From NCBI RefSeq assembly GCF_008806595.1, contig NZ_VZRB01000012.1, positions 1 through 64,000 on the forward strand: 64,000 bases of DNA, read 5' to 3'. Both the position numbers and the translations under genes were made by a program. The notes under the pieces were generated by a model. That model saw only the letters and a list, made by a program, of their open reading frames with translations. It searched no databases and was not told where the DNA came from. This stretch comes from Streptomyces luteolifulvus (GTDB taxonomy: Bacteria > Actinomycetota > Actinomycetes > Streptomycetales > Streptomycetaceae). Of this stretch, positions 23,838 to 31,258 are shown in pieces; position 1 is the stretch's first letter; each line of letters begins with the position of its first letter.

Positions 23838-24923
23838 ATGACCGAGGTACTGCTCGCCGTGGGCACACGCAAAGGCCTGTTCATCGGGCGCCGGCGCGGT
23901 GGCGCCTGGGAGTTCGACGAAAGTCCCTACTTCAACGCGCAGGCCGTGTACTCGGTCGCCATCGACACCCGCGGTGACATCCCGCGCCTGCTGGCCGGGG
24001 GCGACAGCGCGCACTGGGGTCCCTCGGTGTTCCACTCCGACGACCTGGGCCGCACCTGGACGGAACCGGGCCGGCCGGCCGTCAAGTTCCCCCCGGACAC
24101 CGAGGCTTCGCTGGAGCGGGTGTGGCAGCTGCACCCGGCGGCGGCCGAGCCGGATGTGGTGTACGCGGGCACGGAGCCGGCCGCGCTGTACCGCTCCGAG
24201 GACCGCGGCGAGAGCTTCGAACTCGTCCGTCCCCTCTGGGAGCACCCCACCCGGTCCCAGTGGGTACCGGGCGGCGGCGGGGAGGGCCTGCACACCGTGA
24301 TCACCGACAAACGGGATCCCCGGGCGATCACGGTGGCCGTCTCGACGGCAGGGGTGTTCCGCACGACGGACGGCGGCGCGAGCTGGTCGCCCTCCAACTC
24401 CGGTGTCTCCGCGGTCTTCCTGCCGGACCCGAACCCGGAGTTCGGCCAGTGCGTGCACAAGATCGCGCAGGACGCGGCCACCCCGGACCGACTGTACCTG
24501 CAGAACCACTGGGGTGTGTACCGCAGCGACGACGCGGGCGCGCACTGGATAGACATCGGCGAGGGCCTCCCGTCCACGTTCGGCTTCGCCGCCGCGGCCC
24601 ATCCGCACCGCGGCGACACGGCGTACGTCTTCCCGATCAACGCCGATGCGGACCGCGTGCCCGCCGACCGGCGCTGCCGGGTCTTCCGCACGACCGACGC
24701 GGGCAAGACCTGGGAGCCGCACGCGGCGGGTCTGCCGCAGGAGGACCACTACGGCACGGTGCTGCGCGACGCGTTGTGCACGGACGACGCCGACCCGGCG
24801 GGCGTGTACTTCGGCAACCGCAACGGCGAGGTGTACGCATCGGCCGACGACGGCGAAAGCTGGCGGCAGTTGGCGTCCCATCTGCCGGACGTGCTGTGCG
24901 TGCGGGCCGTGGTGATCGGATGA
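23838..24923 (+). CDS. BNR-repeat (sialidase/VPS10-like) beta-propeller protein
   Basis: 361 residues without signal peptide. Six Asp-box or BNR motifs are visible: SDDLGRTW, SEDRGESF, TTDGGASW, SDDAGAHW, TTDAGKTW and SADDGESW, spaced as in a propeller. Such proteins include glycosidases but also non-enzymatic WD40/YVTN-like propellers; the catalytic Arg triad of sialidases is not evident, so enzymatic activity is doubtful. The N-terminus EVLLAVGTRKGLFIGRRRGG is typical of the cytosolic family. The ATG at 23838 is preceded by GGAGGTGATC, a nearly ideal ribosome site, so strong translation is expected. Confidence 0.78.
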   Translation: MTEVLLAVGTRKGLFIGRRRGGAWEFDESPYFNAQAVYSVAIDTRGDIPRLLAGGDSAHWGPSVFHSDDLGRTWTEPGRPAVKFPPDTEASLERVWQLHPAAAEPDVVYAGTEPAALYRSEDRGESFELVRPLWEHPTRSQWVPGGGGEGLHTVITDKRDPRAITVAVSTAGVFRTTDGGASWSPSNSGVSAVFLPDPNPEFGQCVHKIAQDAATPDRLYLQNHWGVYRSDDAGAHWIDIGEGLPSTFGFAAAAHPHRGDTAYVFPINADADRVPADRRCRVFRTTDAGKTWEPHAAGLPQEDHYGTVLRDALCTDDADPAGVYFGNRNGEVYASADDGESWRQLASHLPDVLCVRAVVIG

Positions 24924-24992
24924 GCCGGACCGCTCAGGCCCGGTTACCGTCCGGCCTTGGCCACTGGTTGATCTCCGAGCTGCCCGCGGCAG

Positions 24993-24998
24993 TAGGGT
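24993..24998 (+). promoter_or_regulatory. TAGGGT -10 box of leaderless ung
   Basis: TAGGGT is followed by seven bases and then GTG 25006. There is no ribosome site, so the transcript probably begins at the start codon. Confidence 0.45.
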
Positions 24999-25005
24999 GA
25001 CGCCC

Positions 25006-25683
25006 GTGGCACCACGACCGTTGCATGAAATCGTCGAACCGGGCTGGGCGAAGGCCCTGGAACCCGTCGCCGGACGGATCGCCGAGATGGGCGACTTCCT
25101 GCGCACGGAGATCGCCGCGGGACGCACCTATCTTCCGGCCGGACCCAACGTCCTCAGGGCCTTCCAGCAACCCTTCGACGAGGTACGGGTCCTGATCGTC
25201 GGACAGGACCCGTACCCCACGCCGGGGCACGCGGTGGGGCTGTCGTTCTCGGTCGCGCCCGAGGTGCGCCCGCTGCCCGGCAGCCTGATCAACATCTTCC
25301 GGGAGCTGAACACCGACCTCGGTCTGTCCCAGCCGTCGAGCGGTGATCTGACGCCCTGGACACAGCAGGGCGTCCTGCTGCTCAACAGGGCGCTGACCAC
25401 GGCTCCACGCAAGCCGGCCGCGCACCGTGGCAAGGGCTGGGAGGAGGTCACCGAACAGGCGATACGGGCTCTCGCCGGGCGCGGCAAGCCGCTGGTCTCC
25501 ATCCTGTGGGGCCGCGACGCCCGCAACCTCCGCCCGCTGCTCGGCAGCCTGCCCTCGGTGGAGTCCGCCCACCCCTCCCCGATGTCGGCCGACCGCGGCT
25601 TCTTCGGCTCCCGTCCCTTCAGCCGGGCCAACGACCTGCTGGTGCGTCAGGGAGGGCAACCGGTCGACTGGCGCCTGCCGTGA
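25006..25683 (+). CDS. ung: Uracil-DNA glycosylase, family 1
   Basis: 225 residues, standard size. The water-activating loop GQDPYPTPGHAVGLSFSV carries Asp68, and the minor-groove loop HPSPMSADRGFFGSRPFS carries the catalytic His near 188; GVLLLNRALT is the uracil-recognition Asn segment. The enzyme excises uracil from DNA and starts base-excision repair. GTG 25006 is chosen because TAGGGT ends seven bases before it (leaderless); GTG 24997 would be an alternative three codons longer. The stop overlaps the kinase gene by four bases, so the two are translationally coupled. Confidence 0.92.
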   Translation: MAPRPLHEIVEPGWAKALEPVAGRIAEMGDFLRTEIAAGRTYLPAGPNVLRAFQQPFDEVRVLIVGQDPYPTPGHAVGLSFSVAPEVRPLPGSLINIFRELNTDLGLSQPSSGDLTPWTQQGVLLLNRALTTAPRKPAAHRGKGWEEVTEQAIRALAGRGKPLVSILWGRDARNLRPLLGSLPSVESAHPSPMSADRGFFGSRPFSRANDLLVRQGGQPVDWRLP

Positions 25684-26681
25684 GCGGCGGCGGGGACGCG
25701 CCGGGTGCGGGCGCACCCGGATTTCTCGCCGTCGATTCGGGCGGCTCCGGGCTGCGGGCCGTCGTCGGGACCGTGGACCGTGGCGTGCTGGCCCGGCGGG
25801 AGTCCCGGGAACCGGTGCGCACCGGTGTGCGGGGCATCGACCCCGGGCACCTGATGGAGCAACTGGTGCCCATGGTGCGGGCCTTGACCGCCGAGTCGGG
25901 GACGGAGCGGCTGGAGGTGGCCGTCGTCGGCGCCGCGGGCCTGGCCACCCTGGGTGATGCGCTGCGCGCCGAACTCCCGGCCGCGCTCGCGCGGGACCTC
26001 GGCGTCCGCACCGTGGCCCTCGCCGCCGACGCGGTCACGGCCTACGCGGGCGCCCTCGGGCCCCGTCCCGGTGCCGTCGTCGCCGCCGGGACGGGACTGA
26101 TCGCGATCGGCACCGATCTGACCCGCTGGCGCCGGGCCGACGGCTGGGGCCATCTGCTGGGTGACTGCGGCAGCGGGGCCTGGATCGGGCAGGCCGGACT
26201 GGAGGCGGCCCTACGGGCCTACGACGGGCGAGCCGGAGGTTCGACGCGGCTGCTCGCGGCTGCCGAGGATCAGTTCGGCCCGATGCCGGAACTGCCCGGC
26301 ACGCTCTATCCGCGCCCGGACCGTGCCGCCGTACTCGCCTCCTTCGCGCCCCGGGTGGCCGGCTGTGCGGCCGACGACCCCGTCGCCGCGGGCATCCTGC
26401 GGACCGCGGCCCGGCACATGGCCGACTCCGCCGTCGCGGTCTGCCCCGCCGAGGGTGAGCCCCGCGTCGCCCTCACCGGAGGCCTGTTCAAGCTGGGTGC
26501 CCCTCTCCTCGTGCCGCTGGAGGAGGAGCTCGCGATGCGGCTGCCGCACGCGCGGCGCGTGCCCGCCGAGGGCGATCCGCTCGACGGCTCGGTACGGATC
26601 GCGACCGAACTGGCGGCCGGTACGCTCACCCTGCCCGGTGACGAAAAACTGCTGTTCACAGTGTCGACAAAGGTCGATTGA
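25680..26681 (+). CDS. BadF/BcrA-type ATPase, N-acetylglucosamine kinase-like
   Basis: 333 residues. ASKHA fold blocks: FLAVDSGGSGLRAVVG (phosphate 1), ALAADAVTAYAGALG, VVAAGTGLIAIGTD (phosphate 2 type), and GWGHLLGDCGSGAWIGQAG followed by VALTGGLFKLG (adenosine motif). The closest functional match is eukaryotic-type N-acetylglucosamine kinase in the BadF/BadG family, which phosphorylates GlcNAc or related sugars with ATP. Translation starts at GTG 25680, overlapping the ung stop (GTGA). Coupling to ung is probably a neighbourhood effect. A DasR-like site lies 3 kb downstream, but not at this gene. Confidence 0.78.
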   Translation: MSGGGDAPGAGAPGFLAVDSGGSGLRAVVGTVDRGVLARRESREPVRTGVRGIDPGHLMEQLVPMVRALTAESGTERLEVAVVGAAGLATLGDALRAELPAALARDLGVRTVALAADAVTAYAGALGPRPGAVVAAGTGLIAIGTDLTRWRRADGWGHLLGDCGSGAWIGQAGLEAALRAYDGRAGGSTRLLAAAEDQFGPMPELPGTLYPRPDRAAVLASFAPRVAGCAADDPVAAGILRTAARHMADSAVAVCPAEGEPRVALTGGLFKLGAPLLVPLEEELAMRLPHARRVPAEGDPLDGSVRIATELAAGTLTLPGDEKLLFTVSTKVD

Positions 26682-26865
26682 CAACCCGATACGACACTTT
26701 TCCGACAAGTGCGCTTTCCCACCCGGACAGTTGTCATCCTTCAGTTGTCACCTGTCGCAGGAAATTCGGGCTGATCACTCCTGATCCGTCCGTAACTCAT
26801 CAGACAAAACAGGACGGATACCGCTCAGCTGCACCCTCCCCGAACAGGGGAACCCCGGAAACCAG

Positions 26866-26871
26866 TAACAT
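26866..26871 (+). promoter_or_regulatory. TAACAT -10 box of the CbiX-like gene
   Basis: TAACAT lies eight bases before the ATG at 26880 and there is no ribosome site, suggesting a leaderless mRNA. Confidence 0.4.
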
Positions 26872-26879
26872 GCGGCGCC

Positions 26880-27803
26880 ATGAGCTCCCCCACTGGGCCC
26901 GAGTCCGGCCTGCCAGTACGAATGCCGCGACCCCGCCAGCCCGGGCGGCACCGCCGACCCGAACCCCTGGCGGCTCCCGAGGGCGCCCCCGCGCTCGTCC
27001 TCGTGGTGCCGGGCACCCCCGGCATCGCCACACGCAGCCTCGCCGAGGAGGTCGTGAGCATCGCCCGCTCCGAGCTCCCCGGGCTGGACGCGCGCATCGG
27101 GTACCTCGACGGGGACGACACCGAGTTCCCGACCCTGCAGGCCGTGCTCACCCACGCCGCGGAGGAGCGCACCGCCCGCTACGAGCAGGCCAAGGCCGCC
27201 GGTCTGGACGTCAAGGAGCCCGAGGGCCCGGTCGCCGTCGTGGTCCCGCTGCTCGCCGGTCCGGACAACGCGCTGCTGCGCCGGATCCGCCAGGCCGTGA
27301 TGGACAGCCGCGTCGCGGCGGACCTGACCGATGTGCTGGGCCCCCACCCGCTGCTCGCCGAAGCGCTGCACGTGCGTCTGTCGGAGGCCGGTCTGGCCCG
27401 CGCCGACCGTGCCCGCCTGTTCACCGTGGCGACCGCCGCGGACGGTATCGTCCTGGCTTCCGTGGGCGGCGAGGAGGCCGTGCAGGCCGCCGGGATCACC
27501 GGCATGCTGCTCGCCGCGCGCCTGGCCGTGCCGGTGATGGCGGCGGCCCTCGACCAGGAGGGCTCGATCGCCTCCGTCGCCGAGCAGCTGCGGTCCTCCG
27601 GTTCGCAGCAGCTGGCGCTGGCGCCGTACCTGATCGGACCGGAGATCGACCCGGCCCTGATCGCGGAGGCGGCCAGGGAGGCGGGCTGCTCCGCCGCCGA
27701 GGCGCTGGGCCCGTACCCGGCCATCGGCAAGCTGGCGCTGGCCAAGTACACGACCGCGCTGGGCATCGCCCCGCAGCAGCCGCAGGGTGCGCAGGTCCGC
27801 TGA
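26880..27803 (+). CDS. CbiX/SirB-like (sirohydrochlorin chelatase family) protein lacking active-site His
   Basis: 307 residues: a proline- and arginine-rich N-terminal tail (about 1-40) and two chelatase-like half-domains (about 40-155 and 175-300). The fold is recognisable from APALVLVVPGTPGIATRSLA, GPVAVVVPLLAGPDNALL and VPVMAAALDQEGSIASVAEQ. In active chelatases the first strand ends in HGS and a second His binds metal; here the corresponding position reads PGT and no matching His is seen in either half. It is annotated as sirohydrochlorin chelatase in many streptomycetes, but metal insertion activity seems unlikely. Followed by a strong terminator. Confidence 0.65.
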   Translation: MSSPTGPESGLPVRMPRPRQPGRHRRPEPLAAPEGAPALVLVVPGTPGIATRSLAEEVVSIARSELPGLDARIGYLDGDDTEFPTLQAVLTHAAEERTARYEQAKAAGLDVKEPEGPVAVVVPLLAGPDNALLRRIRQAVMDSRVAADLTDVLGPHPLLAEALHVRLSEAGLARADRARLFTVATAADGIVLASVGGEEAVQAAGITGMLLAARLAVPVMAAALDQEGSIASVAEQLRSSGSQQLALAPYLIGPEIDPALIAEAAREAGCSAAEALGPYPAIGKLALAKYTTALGIAPQQPQGAQVR

Positions 27804-27835
27804 CACGCACGGCAACCCTCGTCAGCACACCGAAG

Positions 27836-27866
27836 GGCCCGCTCCGGTCGCAGGAGCGGGCCTTTT
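27836..27866. terminator. Intrinsic terminator after the CbiX-like gene
   Basis: GGCCCGCTCC (27836-27845) and GGAGCGGGCC (27853-27862) form a perfect 10-bp stem with a seven-base loop, followed by TTTT. On the opposite strand it would also stop the convergent lactonase transcript, whose stop is 32 bases away. Confidence 0.9.
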
Positions 27867-27897
27867 CGTGCACTTCTGCCCGGGTGCCTGCAAAGGC

Positions 27898-28926
27898 TCA
27901 GCCGAAGACGACGCAGGACACCGCGGGCACGTCCATGGAGCCCTCGTAGCGCGGCAGCCCCGTGTCCGGGTCGACGGCGAACCAGGTGATGTTGCCGGAG
28001 CGTTCGTTCGCGACGTACAGGAAGCCTCCCGAATCGGCGATGGCCCGTGGCCAGTGGCCGCCGCACGGCGCCGTTCCGAGCAGCCGCAGCCCGTCCCCCT
28101 CGACCGCGAACGTGGACAGCACGTCCTCGCCGCGGGTCGCGGTCCATACGAAGCGGCCGTCGGGCGAGGTGAGGATGCCGGACGGGTAGGCGTCGCCCGA
28201 CGGGGCGCCGGGCAGCACGGGTGTCTCGGTCAGCGGCTTCAGCGCGCCGTCCTCCGCGTCCCAGCGGCACACGGTGAGGGTCGGGGTGAGTTCGTTGACC
28301 ACGTAGGCGTACGGCCCGGTGGGATGGAAGGCGAGGTGGCGAGGTCCGGAACCGGGGCGCAGGGCGGTCTCGCGACGCAGTTCGAGGCGGCCGTCCGCGA
28401 GGGTGCACACCCGCACCGAGTCCGTGCCGAGATCGACGCTGACCACCCACCGACCGCTCGGGTCGGGCTGCACATGATGGGCGTGCGGTCCCTGCTGGCG
28501 GCGGGTGTGCGGGCCCGAGCCGGTGTGGGCCAGCACATGGGAGGCGGCGGCCGCGAGGGTGCCGTCCGTGCGGACGGGGACGGCGGTGACGCTCCCGGAG
28601 CCGTAGTTGGCGGTCAGGACATGCTCGGCGAACAGGCTGAGGTGGGTGGGCCCGCTGCCGTCGACCGGCACCGGCGGACCGACCGGTTCGAGCGTGTCGC
28701 CGTCCACCCGGTACGCGGCCACCGCACCGTCCGCCGTCTCGCTGACCGCGTAGAGCGTGCCGCCGTCGGCCGACAGGGCCAGGTAGGACGGATCGGGGAG
28801 GCCGTCGAGGCTGCTCAGGGGGATCAGCGCGCCGGTGGCGGCCACGGCCGCCGTCACGATCCCGGGACCTCCGGCCGCCGTGAACGACCCGATGAACGCC
28901 CGCCGCCGCCCGCCGCCGTCTGTCAC
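27898..28926 (-). CDS. Lactonase family seven-bladed propeller (6-phosphogluconolactonase YbhE type)
   Basis: 342 residues. Family motifs: RAFIGSFTAAGGPGI at the N-terminus, PSYLALSADGGTLYAVSE, GPHAHHVQPDPSGRWVVSVD (the characteristic HxHH segment), GPRHLAFHPTGPYAYVVNEL and the final GHWPRAIADSGGFLYVANER. Related proteins hydrolyse 6-phosphogluconolactone or muconolactones; others are uncharacterised. There is no export signal beyond the short GRRRAFIGSF. GTG 28926 has GGAAGGGG upstream. A DasR-type palindrome GGTCTAGACC lies 60 bases ahead, pointing to control by an amino-sugar-responsive GntR regulator. Confidence 0.82.
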   Translation of the reverse strand: MTDGGGRRRAFIGSFTAAGGPGIVTAAVAATGALIPLSSLDGLPDPSYLALSADGGTLYAVSETADGAVAAYRVDGDTLEPVGPPVPVDGSGPTHLSLFAEHVLTANYGSGSVTAVPVRTDGTLAAAASHVLAHTGSGPHTRRQQGPHAHHVQPDPSGRWVVSVDLGTDSVRVCTLADGRLELRRETALRPGSGPRHLAFHPTGPYAYVVNELTPTLTVCRWDAEDGALKPLTETPVLPGAPSGDAYPSGILTSPDGRFVWTATRGEDVLSTFAVEGDGLRLLGTAPCGGHWPRAIADSGGFLYVANERSGNITWFAVDPDTGLPRYEGSMDVPAVSCVVFG

Positions 28927-28985
28927 CGCAGTCCCCTTCCGGTTCTGTGCCTGCTCGGGGTCGACGGTAGCAGTCGATCACCATC

Positions 28986-28995
28986 GGTCTAGACC
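28986..28995 (-). promoter_or_regulatory. DasR-like operator core (GGTCTAGACC)
   Basis: The perfect 10-base palindrome GGTCTAGACC, read leftwards as TTTGGTCTAGACCGAT, matches the core of the DasR responsive element (consensus ACTGGTCTAGACCAGT as I recall it). It is 60 bases upstream of the lactonase start, suitable for repression. The flanks deviate from consensus. Confidence 0.6.
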
Positions 28996-29064
28996 AAAGT
29001 GGCCGAGGTTCGACCGGCCCGCAATGGACCGGCTCCGGCCGCCCGAGACCTGTCCTGGGCCGTC

Positions 29065-30570
29065 CTAGGCCCCGATGAGCGGCGAGCCGCCCGGGCCGCT
29101 CGGGGTGCGCAATGGTGCGGCCAGTTCCGCCAGGGCGCGTTCCAGGCCGTGCAGATGGGCCAGCGCGGGCTCGGCCACGGGCGGCTCGGCCGGGTGGACG
29201 CCGACGTGCTCGGCCGGGCCGCCGGTGAGCGCCTCCACCGCCGCCTCGACACGCCAGCAGGCGGCGGCCAGACGGGCGTCGTGGGAGGCCTCCGGGTCGG
29301 CGGCGACGGCGACCAGGCCGCGGATCTCCCGGGCGCAGTCGTCGAGCAGGGCCAGCACCCGGCGGGCGCGCCGCTTGCGCCCGAGCATCGGATTGAGGGG
29401 GTGCACCAGCGGGGCGACCGAGAGCCGTACCCGGCCGAGCAGCTGTTCCAGTTCGGCCACGCGCCGGGCCGGGTCCGCGCCGTCGGCCCCGGCGAGGCGC
29501 GCGGCGGCCTCGGCGGTGCAGACGTGGACGCAGCGCAGGGCCCGCTGGATCCAGGCGTCGGTCGTGGTGTGGGTGGTGACGGGCAGGATGAGGATCACGG
29601 CAAGGGCGGCGCCGAGCGCCCCCACACCGGTCTCGGCGAGGCGCAGGGCGAGCAGGGCGGGGTTCAGGACGCCGAGGAGGCCGTAGAGGAGCTCGGCCAG
29701 CAGCGTCACGCACAGCATCATCCAGGTGTAGGACACGGCAGCCGTGTAGAAGATGCCGAAGACGCAGCCCGCGAGGAGCACGGCGGTGGGGAGGGCGGCT
29801 CCGTCCAGCGGGACGGCGACGAGCAGGCCGAGGCCGATGCCGATCACCGTGCCGAGGATCCGGCGGAAGCCGCGGACCAGGGTCTCGCCGCGCGAGCTGG
29901 TATTGACGAAGATCCACCAGGTCGCGCCGACGGCCCAGTACCAGCGCTGTCCGGACACCAGTTGGCCCACGACCAGGGCGAAGCCCGCGCCGGCGGTCGC
30001 CTGGACGGCCTGGCGCGTGGTCACACGGGCGAGGCCGGTGCCGGCCGGCGGGGCGGGTACCGCGGCCGGAGGCAGGCGGCGCTCGTAGCACCACAGGCCG
30101 AAGCGCACCGCCGCGGCGGTGAGCACGGACAGCACGACGGCGGCGTACAGCTCCGGCAGTTGCCCGCTGGTCGCGTGCAGGAACTGCGCCACGAAGAAGG
30201 TCATGAACGCGAACACGCCGAGGCTGTGCCCGCGCGGGCCCCAGCGCCGTGCGTACACGCCCGCGCCGGTCACGGCGAGGAAGGTGAGATCGCGTGCGAC
30301 GGGGTGGTCGTGCAGCTCGGCCGCAGCGGCGAGCACGGGCAGTCCGACGGCCGGCAGCAGGGCGGTGGTGACGATCTGGTCCCGGACCGTGGTGTCCGTG
30401 ACGGTGAACAGGGCGAGCATCGCGGCGAGCCCACCGGTGACTGCGCCGACGAGGGAGTGTCCGGCCAGGCCGCAGACGATGACCGCCAGTCCGACGCCCA
30501 GGACCGCCCGTGCGGCGAAGCGCAGCCGCGCCCGCCCCGGGTCCGGAGCCACGAACGCCCTCTTCAGCAC
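29065..30570 (-). CDS. FUSC family integral membrane protein
   Basis: 501 residues. Two hydrophobic blocks of about five to six helices (residues about 15-155 and 185-330) flank and precede a cytoplasmic C-terminal domain rich in Leu, Ala and Arg. The second block has the FUSC signature QRWYWAVGATWWIFVNTSSRGETLVRGFRRILGT (shown here only by its start, QRWYWAVGATWW, and TLVRGFRRILGT), shared with aromatic-acid exporters and fusaric-acid resistance proteins. It probably exports an aromatic or other organic anion; substrate unknown. GTG 30570 has GGGGAGG eight bases upstream. A 25-codon frame with an internal terminator ends on the start codon. Confidence 0.8.
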   Translation of the reverse strand: MLKRAFVAPDPGRARLRFAARAVLGVGLAVIVCGLAGHSLVGAVTGGLAAMLALFTVTDTTVRDQIVTTALLPAVGLPVLAAAAELHDHPVARDLTFLAVTGAGVYARRWGPRGHSLGVFAFMTFFVAQFLHATSGQLPELYAAVVLSVLTAAAVRFGLWCYERRLPPAAVPAPPAGTGLARVTTRQAVQATAGAGFALVVGQLVSGQRWYWAVGATWWIFVNTSSRGETLVRGFRRILGTVIGIGLGLLVAVPLDGAALPTAVLLAGCVFGIFYTAAVSYTWMMLCVTLLAELLYGLLGVLNPALLALRLAETGVGALGAALAVILILPVTTHTTTDAWIQRALRCVHVCTAEAAARLAGADGADPARRVAELEQLLGRVRLSVAPLVHPLNPMLGRKRRARRVLALLDDCAREIRGLVAVAADPEASHDARLAAACWRVEAAVEALTGGPAEHVGVHPAEPPVAEPALAHLHGLERALAELAAPLRTPSGPGGSPLIGA

Positions 30571-30641
30571 TGCTGTCCTCCCCTGCGCACACGGGCATGA
30601 AAAAGGCGCCGCGGGATCCGCAGCGCCATCGACACGTCCAT
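30564..30641 (-). CDS. Possible leader peptide overlapping the FUSC start
   Basis: A 25-codon frame starting MDVSMALRIPRRLFHARVRR and ending GGQQC followed by TGA. The stop overlaps the FUSC start (GTGCTGA), and an intrinsic terminator lies within the frame. The arrangement resembles a translation-controlled attenuator. The ribosome site is weak, and I do not recognise the peptide. An internal ATG at 30629 is an alternative start. Confidence 0.35.
   Translation of the reverse strand: MDVSMALRIPRRLFHARVRRGGQQC
30600..30627 (-). terminator. Intrinsic terminator in the FUSC 5' leader
   Basis: Read leftwards: GGCGCTGCGG, loop ATC, CCGCGGCGCC, then TTTTT. The stem is 10 bp with one G-U pair. It points towards FUSC and ends 30 bases before its start codon, with no other gene to its right on that strand. 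It therefore looks like an attenuator rather than an end-of-gene terminator. Confidence 0.75.
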
Positions 30642-30762
30642 CACAGCATCAAGGCCGCCCCTGGCTCAAGTGGCGCCTAGAATGCTGGACCATTGGCACG
30701 GACATAACGGTCCCGGCACGTCCGCCGACGAGCCAACGGACCAGGCACGAGGAGACCGGACC

Positions 30763-31239
30763 ATGGCCGTGGACGAGCTCGACACCCGCATCCTGCGGCT
30801 GCTGCTGGAGCAGCCGCGTACGAGCGTGCGGGAGTACGCCCGCGTCCTCGGCGTGGCACGCGGCACACTGCAGGCCCGTCTCGACCGGCTGGAGCGGGAC
30901 GGTGTGATCACCGGCACGGGGCCGTCGCTGTCCCCCGCCGCACTGGGCCATCCCGTGCTCGCCTTCGTGCACATCGAGGTCACCCAAGGCCATCTCGACG
31001 AAGTGGGGGACGAGCTGGCGGCCGTACCGGAGATCGTCGAGGCGTTCTCGATCACGGGCGGCGGGGATCTGCTGACGCGGGTCGTGGCGCGGGACAACGC
31101 CCACCTCGAGGACGTGATCCAGAAGCTGATCAGCCTGCCCGGTGTGGTCCGGACCCGCACCGAGGTGGCGCTGCGAGAGCGCGTCCCGCACCGGCTGCTG
31201 CCGCTGGTGGAGTCGGTCGGGCGCGCCGCCCGGAAATGA
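30763..31239 (+). CDS. Lrp/AsnC family transcriptional regulator
   Basis: 158 residues, the usual size. N-terminal HTH: DELDTRILRLLLEQPRTSVRE, YARVLGVARGTLQARLDRLE, then the RAM ligand domain with FVHIEVTQGHLDEVGDELAAVPEIVEAF and ITGGGDLLTRVVARDNAHLEDV. The effector is normally an amino acid. The ATG has GAGGAG eight bases upstream; a TAGAAT box at 30677-30682 could be its -10. It is divergent from the FUSC gene with its attenuator, a natural regulatory target. It is followed after 19 bases by a HAD phosphatase gene, probably cotranscribed. Confidence 0.87.
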   Translation: MAVDELDTRILRLLLEQPRTSVREYARVLGVARGTLQARLDRLERDGVITGTGPSLSPAALGHPVLAFVHIEVTQGHLDEVGDELAAVPEIVEAFSITGGGDLLTRVVARDNAHLEDVIQKLISLPGVVRTRTEVALRERVPHRLLPLVESVGRAARK

Positions 31240-31258
31240 CCTTTGACATCCTGAGGCC

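Noticed and set aside
25680..28926. Idea that the GlcNAc-kinase-like gene and the lactonase gene form one DasR-controlled unit
   Set aside because: The DasR-like palindrome lies only in front of the lactonase; the kinase is coupled to ung and separated by the CbiX-like gene and a terminator.
29005..29020. GAGGTTCGACC, reminiscent of a tRNA T-arm
   Set aside because: No acceptor stem, anticodon arm or CCA-proximal pairing could be folded around it. No tRNA was found anywhere in the window.
27179..30598. Very long minus-strand reading frame (over 1100 codons) spanning the CbiX-like, lactonase and FUSC genes
   Set aside because: Its translation is Arg/Pro/Ala-rich without domains, and it lies out of frame with three well-supported genes. 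It is a GC-rich shadow.
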